A stretch of DNA of 64,000 nt from Isoetes taiwanensis (Eukaryota > Streptophyta > Lycopodiopsida > Isoetales > Isoetaceae). Every line of letters starts with the position of its first letter. The first letter of the stretch is position 1. The notes beneath the pieces are model-generated. The model was given only the letters and a program-made list of their open reading frames with translations, was not told the origin of the DNA and did no database searches. Shown in pieces: positions 57,393-64,000 of the stretch. Location of the stretch: positions 2,032,820 to 2,096,819 of the forward strand of contig JAJEKV010000017.1 in assembly GCA_021234155.1 (NCBI GenBank), given 5' to 3'. The translations under genes were made by a program, and so were the position numbers.

Positions 57393-60300
57393 AGTTTCTT
57401 TGTGGTTGTTCTATTCCATAGCTCTGTATTTTTACAGATTTGGCGACCTCTGCTTTGAGTGCTTTGGGCATATAGCCTTTGCTTGGTTTTCAAAGGCAAC
57501 CACGGATGCTTTTGCACGGTGCTTTGTAACACGGGAGGTCGTGCAAATTCATAAATTGGGAACACGAGCCACGTAACCTCCATGAGGCAATAAGCATTAG
57601 AAGGCAATTCACACCATGATGTTGCGAAGAATTCAAGTCGACAAGAATTTGTAAAATTACCCTTACGATTTGAGCGTTGCGAATCAACGCCTTCTTTGAG
57701 GCTAGGCCAAGAATAAAAAAGACCGACCGGTAAACCCTGTGCACGCTTCCATCGTTAAATTGAATTGATAGAATTCTAGAGAGCACAAAGCTGTATAAAT
57801 CCTTTGAACTCTAAATCTAAAGAGCACAAAGTTCAAGGATAAATTTGGGGTTTCGGGGGTTGCTTAGTTAAATTTGTAGGCGTAATAGGCAATTGTGTGT
57901 TTAGGCTACGAGAGGGATGAACATTTCCTTAGCACAAGCAAAGGCTATAGCGGCCGTGTTTGTTTGGAAAAGCCCGGATAAAACAAGGGCACGACTCGGG
58001 GCTTTTGCCTTGATGCTGCGAATTCCATCACGTGCTTCAGTTAATTTTTGTTCCGACCCAGGTTGGGCATTGCGCCAAACTCTTTTGGGTAGTCGGCACT
58101 TTTGCTTTCGAAATCGGCAACCCCTTTTCCTCAAAAGCACAAGCGAGCTATGGCGGTACGTGTTTGTTTGACCCAAGTTTACGTCTTCTTCTGCAGGAGA
58201 TAGGAACTATGAATTGGGGTTATAGAGGGAAAGAGAGTATCGTTATCCTTAGAATTTTTCATAGATTAAGCAAGGTAAATGGGCTTAATTTCAGGCGATG
58301 GGCAACGGTGTCATCATGCGAAAAAAAATGCAATCAAGACATAAATTTTTGTTGAAAGGTTGCACTTATCGGTAACAGAGAGGCCATACCTGGTGTGTGC
58401 GGTGAAAAAAAAGGAAGCAAGGGCAAATTTTAGCTTTCAAGAGGCGTAAAAGCTGTTGATAGGAAGGCTTGAATCCAAGCAATCAAAGATGGCGAGTAGT
58501 AGTGCCGAAGTTTGACAAAATCTTTATGCCATAGCCCGAAGCGGTTGCCCCAGTTGATCCTGTTCAAATTCCGGATGTCCACATCGACCTTTTTCTGCTT
58601 TTTAGGATCGGGATCTGTTAGCATCCGCTTCTCTTTTAGGCTCCACTATTTGTGAGTTTGCATTGTTCATGTCTCCGCAATGGCTGAGCTTAGCTTGGCT
58701 CCTTTTTGAAATATTCTTTGGCTTCTAAGTAGAAAATAACGACATCTGTGCAAAATTTAGCTTTGGTGGCTTAATGAGAAAAGATGTTCTCTTACATTTA
58801 TAACATAGCCTATCGCATAGGATCGGGATCTGTTAGCATCTGCTTCCCGCTTATAGGCTCCACTATTTGTGAGTTTGCATTGTTCATGTCCGCAATGGTG
58901 AGCTTAGCTTGGCTCTACATTCTCTATCGTGCATAGGCTCTTGGCTTTATAACCTTCTTAGAATGCGCCCTTTGCTCTGCATTCTCTATGCTTCCATGTG
59001 CTTCTACGCTCTGCATTATTTATTCATGCTTTTATTTTTTCGAGGGAGAGTTGGCTTGATAGCTTGATCCCAAACCTTACAATCTTACAATCTTGATTGC
59101 ACATTCAAGTTGAGTTCTTTGAATACATTTGATATACATCCGGGTTTTACGCCCGGATGCAACAAGACAAGTAAGTAGCCATGCATTCATTTTATATTTT
59201 ACTTCATATTCTACTTAATTTTTCATGTTATCTTTGTCATGTTGATTGCATTCCAACATCTTGATAGCATTTCCAACAGTTCACACCTCACGGCATAGGC
59301 GTAGTTAGCGAAAAAGGCGCGGGACCTATTTAGAAGATACAAGATTCTACTTGCAAACTTGCTTTGAATATGCTTCGAGAAGAGTTGTATTTTGTAGAGT
59401 CCTAGAATGCGATGTTGATTGTGCTAGATGCATCCGGGGTTATTTTCCGAAGCTCCCGGAAGAATGGATGCTACGTTCAGCTCTGGAGTTATTAGGTCGC
59501 ATCCGGACGACTCAATGGATCCAAGGCAAGTCCTTTCGATTTCCACGTTAATTATGCATCCATTTACATCAAGAATAAGCCCGCTGATTTATAACATGCA
59601 TTGGGTGGCCGTTTTTGCGAGGTTGATTTAGTGACAATGCTAGAGAAAGCTATTAATTACGTGAAGTTTCTGCAGCTACAAGTCAAGGTAAAAAGGGGAT
59701 TTAATGATAAGTACTAGGGATCATGATTTGCATGGGATGAATTAATTGATGTGGTCATAATGTAATGTGATATTTATATATACGGACAAGAGTTCTTACG
59801 TTTATTGCAAAATAGATTGCTCGATAGCTCAAATGCGCATCAAATTGAAACTTTATTTTTGAACAATGCGGTATTGATGAACGGCGAATTACGGGCTACG
59901 GCAAAGAAGCGAGAAAAATCCCGATCAACCCGGTCGGATATAACAAGCGATCCACGCAGTATAACGGATCTATGTAGCATCTTTGCGGCGGCGAAGATGT
60001 AAAAATGGCGATCCGCGTATGATGTGATCGACCATGTTGTGATGGTTGATCACGCGAAAGACGTGATATCGGCATTTTAATTTGAAGACAAAAAATAGGG
60101 GCATTTCTCCTCTCACACCGATTTTTCTGTCCCTACATTGTTGAAGAGGCTGGTGTGGAAGAGAAATGTCTCTTTTTGAAAATGTATTATTTATCTATCT
60201 AATAATTTGTTGTACACAAGATTCTTCAATGATAAAAAAGTTCGACATTATCCATGCCAATCATTTTCTAGCCCTTTTTTGTCAACCCTTGCCATGCCCA

Positions 60301-61652
60301 TTTTTCCTTTTTTTATGTTGTTGCTGGAAAAGTTGTTTGTTCCCATGCAAAATAAATCCATATGTTCCCATGGTAAATAAATCCATTTGTCCTAGCTCAT
60401 ACAAAGGATTCTTTTCGAAGTATTGAACATATCTGCTGCACCCATTTCTTTCCCAATTCATAGTCCAGTTTTATGTTACATATGGTCCAGTATTGTGTTA
60501 CAAGAATGCACAAGATCTGTATATTAAAAAGAAAGCATCTATATATAGAAGTTATTGCAAATTACTGTATTTTGCCATAAAGTTTTGAAATTTTCATATG
60601 CGATATGCTTAAATTTGCATCGGTTGCAAATGCAATTCTGCAAAAAATAAAGCTAGCATGATTATAACCTGCATAACTCTCCACTGTTAAAACGTTTGAG
60701 CTTTTCCCCCTTCCCATTTTTCCTAGCTAGTCGGATGTTAAATGTTCTATACCTTTCCCCTTCCTTTTTTTTTCTAATCAGTCGGATGTTAAATATTCTA
60801 TCTATTTATTTATAATATTCTATTCTATCTATTTATTTATCTTTTGTATTTCTCCGCTTTTCCATTCTTTTGTATCCCCCTTCCCTTTTTTTTTTTTTCT
60901 AACCCAAGAAGTCCAACAAGTCAAAGCCCGCCATGCGCTCCGCGACACTCGACCACATCTGGACAGACTTCAAGCCCGCTCTTTGCGACATGGTATAGGT
61001 ATGATTGTGCAAAAATACCCTCTGGCCATGGAGGGCAACCCTCCGTGCGCAGCACCTTGTTTACTTTTATATGCTTGTATTTTTGCACCTTTGCACAAAC
61101 ATGCTTCACACTTTATAGCAATTTTCGAGTGTCTACCTTGCCGCGAAATGAGTAATATTTAGGGTATGGTCGCTTTCCTTCGCGCATGGACCATCATCCG
61201 TCATCGCTCAACCCATATGTTGCCAGGCTGTTAAAATAAAAAATCAATGGCTAAGATTTGATGTCATGATAACAGGGCCCATCCACCACGGTTTATGGGC
61301 CCATCCCCCACGATTTATGGGCTCCTCACTAAAAGTGTCATAACTTCTCTTTCCCATCTTTGTTTAGTACATGGATACATGCATTTGAAAGCTATTTGAA
61401 AGGGCTTTCCGAGCCACGTTTGCCTCTTAAATCTCTTGAAAAGCTTCAAAGAAGTTGATGGAAACCCCCTGCGCGCTAGGAAGGGGACCCGCCTCACGGA
61501 GGGGGCCATTAGACTCCCTCCTCTTCCGCCTACTCTAACTTTTTGTAGATATGTCAGAATCAAGCGATTTTTTGTTCATATGAAACGAACATGTTAGGTA
61601 TCCAAAAATCATGTTTTTAACCAATTTTGAGTTTGACCATGCCTCCATTTTT
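57393..61652. other. Long non-coding region with scattered repeats
   Basis: No gene supported. Contents: a direct duplication (58604-58701 and 58819-58917); a hairpin at 60021-60050 (GTGATCGACCAT / ATGGTTGATCAC, one mismatch, 6-nt loop); repeated CAGTCGGATGTTAAATNTTC at about 60730 and 60780; and the ACCCTCTGGCCATGGAGGG motif at 61017-61043, shared with 19931. Frames at 58032-58355, 59351-59551 and 59805-60002 match nothing I know. Confidence 0.4.
58604..58917. repeat. Direct duplication of about 98 bp
   Basis: AGGATCGGGATCTGTTAGCA through CTTAGCTTGGCTC occurs at 58604-58701 and 58819-58917 with small differences, 215 bp apart. Confidence 0.88.
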
Positions 61653-61790
61653 GGGTTGCCCCTAGGGGGGCAAACCCTTGTTTATGTGGGTTTATGGCAT
61701 ATCCAAGTATATCTTAGGCATATGCTTAGAATATCTTTGGTGACTACTCCAACCGGCCGCCGCCAAGAACCGATGTTGTCGGTCCAACCC
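61653..61790. mobile_element. Dispersed repeat R3, copy 3
   Basis: GGGTTGCCCCTAGGGGGGCA then AACCCTTGTTTATGTGG, GCATATCCAAGTATATC, GGCATATGCTTAGAATAT and GACTACTCCAACCGG. Preceded by five T. Closest to copy 1 in the hairpin and to copy 2 in the GCATAT part. Confidence 0.68.
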
Positions 61791-62830
61791 CTTCAAACTC
61801 CGGCTTTGCCAATTGAAGCTTTGCTTAGTTTCTTGGAGCTAGAGGCATCTCCAATCCCCAGCCATAGCCATAGCCATCGCTTCAAGGGCCGCCATAGCCA
61901 AAGCTGTCCGACTTTTTTCTAAGTCGAGTCGGCTTGGAGTAGGACAGCAGCAAGGTAGTCGTCTATTGGTTGTCGGACTCATCGCGGCTATGAATCTGGC
62001 TGTATGCCATGAATCCCACTGTGTAATTGTGCCATCAAATGTAATCGTGGAAGCTTGGGATGTCCGGCTGTTTGCCATGAATCTGGTTGCATACCATGAA
62101 TCCGGCTATGGGGAGCAGAGAACTCTGTTTCCATAGCTTATATCTACCATAAAAACTAAATATTGGAGCTTGATTTTTGGTGCACAATGCATGCTTGATG
62201 TTTGAACTGATAAAAGAAATAGATCTGAGAAGGTAAAACATAGGGAAACTACCTGCGGTGTGGTTAGGCAGGGGCCATGGTCATGGGCAAGAGACGGCCA
62301 TTGTCGGAGGCAAAGGTGCTTCCATAGAGCTTCGTCTCGGGCAAGATATTCGACCCGGGCAGACGCCGAAGGCCAGCTATGGCAATGGCGACAAAGGCAC
62401 AGCCATACACATGGTTGATTCCTCTCAATTAACGCATTCTGTTTGCTCTGTCCCCTGTTTGCTCGGTCATTTTCTCATGCCATTTTCGTCTGTAACACAG
62501 GTTTTTATATCTGACTCAGATTTTTCTTTTGCTCCATAGATCATTATCTGCAAAGCAATGATCTTGGAGAAGACATAATCTTAGTCGTGTTTTTTTCTGT
62601 CTTGTTACAAAAAATTTAATTCTGAAATTGGCAAGAAACCTGCAGTTGTCTAAGCACGCTCTATTTATTTCTTTTTTAAATCTCTCAGATGCTAATTAAA
62701 GTGCTTGGGGATGATGATGCTGGTGTTTCTGTTATCGTTTCTGTTTTTGTGTAGTTGTTTATGACTTTGGCATGCTTAGTTATGTGAACACAACAACAAA
62801 GTATCTTCAACTGACAGCTTCTTTTTCCAG
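61791..62830. other. Non-coding stretch upstream of the transporter exons
   Basis: Contains a short AGCCAT repeat near 61860 and a repeated GCCATGAATCYGGYTG phrase (about 62005, 62075, 62093). Homologous N-terminal exons of the transporter were looked for here and not found. The T/A-rich 62560-62830 part looks like intron and ends in a good acceptor (CTTTTTCCAG). Confidence 0.45.
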
Positions 62831-63228
62831 GTTTGGTAATACAGCATATTTATATATCTCTGTGGCGTTCATTCAAATGTTAAAAGCACTTAGTACGTAT
62901 TTTGCAAGACTATCTGAAGTTTCTCTAGCTACATTGTTATTGGTGGTTGCTCTACGAGTTTATTGAAACTTTGTTCTTTTATGTTGTCATGCAGTGCCAG
63001 TAGCCACATTCATTATGGTTGTAATATGTGGGACTGACACACCGACATGTGATTTATTTCTCAATATGCTTTTGGTCAGTGTAGGAGTTGCCATTTCTTC
63101 ATATGGGGAGATACATTTCAATGTAGTCGGAACCTTGTTTCAAGTTACAGGCATCATCTGTGAGGCACTGCATTTAGTACTTACGCAAGTTCTTCTACAA
63201 AAGAAAGGGCTGTCATTGCTCCATGCAG
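62831..63228 (+). CDS. Nucleotide-sugar/triose-phosphate-type transporter, two internal exons
   Basis: Exon a (62831-62892) reads FGNTAYLYISVAFIQMLKAL; exon b (62995-63228) reads PVATFIMVVICGTDTPTCDL, FLNMLLVSVGVAISSYGEIH, FNVVGTLFQVTGIICEALHL, VLTQVLLQKKGLSLL. The split Met codon (A|TG) joins the exons in frame as LKALM-PVATF, exactly as in plant drug/metabolite-superfamily transporters of the KT/KV group (annotated in Arabidopsis as probable sugar phosphate/phosphate translocators). These are multi-pass Golgi or ER membrane antiporters; the SSYGE and EALRL-like motifs (here EALHL) are family hallmarks. Three to four hydrophobic segments are visible. Upstream exons are not recognised within the preceding 2 kb and the next exon (NP..LYY.AP) is not found before the window ends. 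It may be a large-intron gene or a fragment. Confidence 0.88.
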
Positions 63229-64000
63229 GTATGCTTGTCATTAAGATTAAAAGAAAACATTCTTTATCTTGATTTAACCTTGCATTCTCCATACTTATAA
63301 CAAGATTAGCAAGTTAAAGTAATAAAGCAATCATACAAAAAACTTAACCACAAAAATCTCTTCTTATATTTTTTTTGAAGAACGTGTTTTACTTCATATT
63401 ATACACTCAAAATAAAAAATCTCTTCTTATATTGCTGTGATAGTAATGTTATTAAATTTCGAGTGATCATTTTGTAACAACCTTGGGTTTATTATTAACT
63501 AGATGCATTGTCATGAGTGTTAAATAGTTTTAGTACCACAAACACTTCCCAGTCTTGACTTTGAATATGTAGGGTATGCTATCCATGGAGGATGGAATCA
63601 GACTTGTAGGCAATATTATTTATGATTCATATGCTCCTCATTTTGTTGACCACTGAAACATGTAGGTCCGAATGCAAAATTGCTCTATAGGATGGAGTAC
63701 GAGATATGCAAAAATCATTCTACCATTTATAAACTTCCTGTACAGTAGAGCAGAAAAGAGTTATGAAAATCTCATTACAGCTGGTAAACATACACGTGGC
63801 ACTTGATGCACCTAAACCTATTTGAAAGAGTTATTACTGTAATATTGTCTTTTAAGGCAATGTGTTTCATCTTGAACATATCCCTTTGTAGGCATATTTG
63901 CCAGAATGGCTATAATATAACCAACACAATTTGTGGGTGCAATGCAATATATCTTCCCTTGCTAATCATCAAATGTGAAGCTTTAATGATGCTTGAGATT
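63229..64000 (+). other. Presumed intron or 3' flank of the transporter gene
   Basis: Starts with a good donor (GTATGC at 63229). T-rich in places. No homologous exon is seen up to the window edge. Confidence 0.45.

Noticed and set aside
61611-61922. 103-codon frame across repeat R3
   Set aside because: It spans the dispersed hairpin repeat, and a comparable frame in copy 1 (28810-29079) likewise crosses satellite and R3 sequence; repeat-derived.

Overview
The window looks like a gene-poor, transposon-rich stretch of a land-plant nuclear genome. It has spliced genes with GT/AG introns, plant Ty3/gypsy elements, LINEs, long microsatellites and layered satellite repeats, and no bacterial gene organisation. 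The species cannot be named from the sequence. One LINE family has an APE-type endonuclease, a reverse transcriptase (RT) and a C-terminal GRW/CCHC tail. That type seems to me more typical of non-flowering plants, but this is a weak inference.

Host-like genes are few. (i) An acidic N-terminal exon runs off the left edge (1-128, minus). (ii) A seven-exon gene of unknown function lies at 5477-8158 (plus); all exons can be read, but one extra base at the end of exon 5 breaks the frame. (iii) A three-exon TSR2/WGG-domain gene (pre-rRNA processing, eS26 chaperone) lies at 56420-57118 (minus) and is intact but short. (iv) Two exons of a plant nucleotide-sugar/triose-phosphate-type transporter lie at 62831-63228 (plus), incomplete in this window. 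A decayed Myb/SANT-like coding remnant lies at 13085-13980 (minus).

Layout: a 25-27 bp minisatellite with higher-order structure (0.67-2.29 kb); gene ii; a minus-strand relative of a long LTR (about 10.1-12.15 kb); the Myb-like remnant; a pyrimidine-rich repeat block (14.2-16.4 kb); a LINE RT fragment (17.9-18.9 kb); tRNA-derived SINE-like copies (20.2 and 20.95 kb); a mosaic of gag-like, LINE and Ty3 RT pieces (21.3-23.4 kb); three regularly spaced hairpins beside a minus-strand PBS and LTR (24.2-25.6 kb); a satellite array with a 1.2 kb higher-order period (25.6-29.0 kb); two LINE copies separated by a perfect 157-bp TC array (30.6-32.6 kb); a 6.4-kb strongly pyrimidine-skewed block (32.6-39.1 kb) with a hairpin-studded segment bounded by 37-bp direct repeats; a chain of LINE copies separated by CT-rich arrays (39.1-43.1 kb) fused to a truncated Ty3 element and its 3' LTR (43.1-46.7 kb); a minus-strand zf-RVT LINE (49.2-54.0 kb) interrupted by a 2.68-kb solo-LTR-like insertion with a 5-bp target-site duplication; a 1.44-kb TIR element with an 8-bp duplication and a paralogous empty site close by (54.2-55.6 kb); TSR2; then mostly non-coding repeats up to the transporter exons.

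The most distinctive signal is the LINE family on the plus strand. Truncated copies repeatedly begin directly after CT/CCCT microsatellites, and copies end in such microsatellites. This suggests a LINE lineage that uses pyrimidine microsatellites as tail and/or target.
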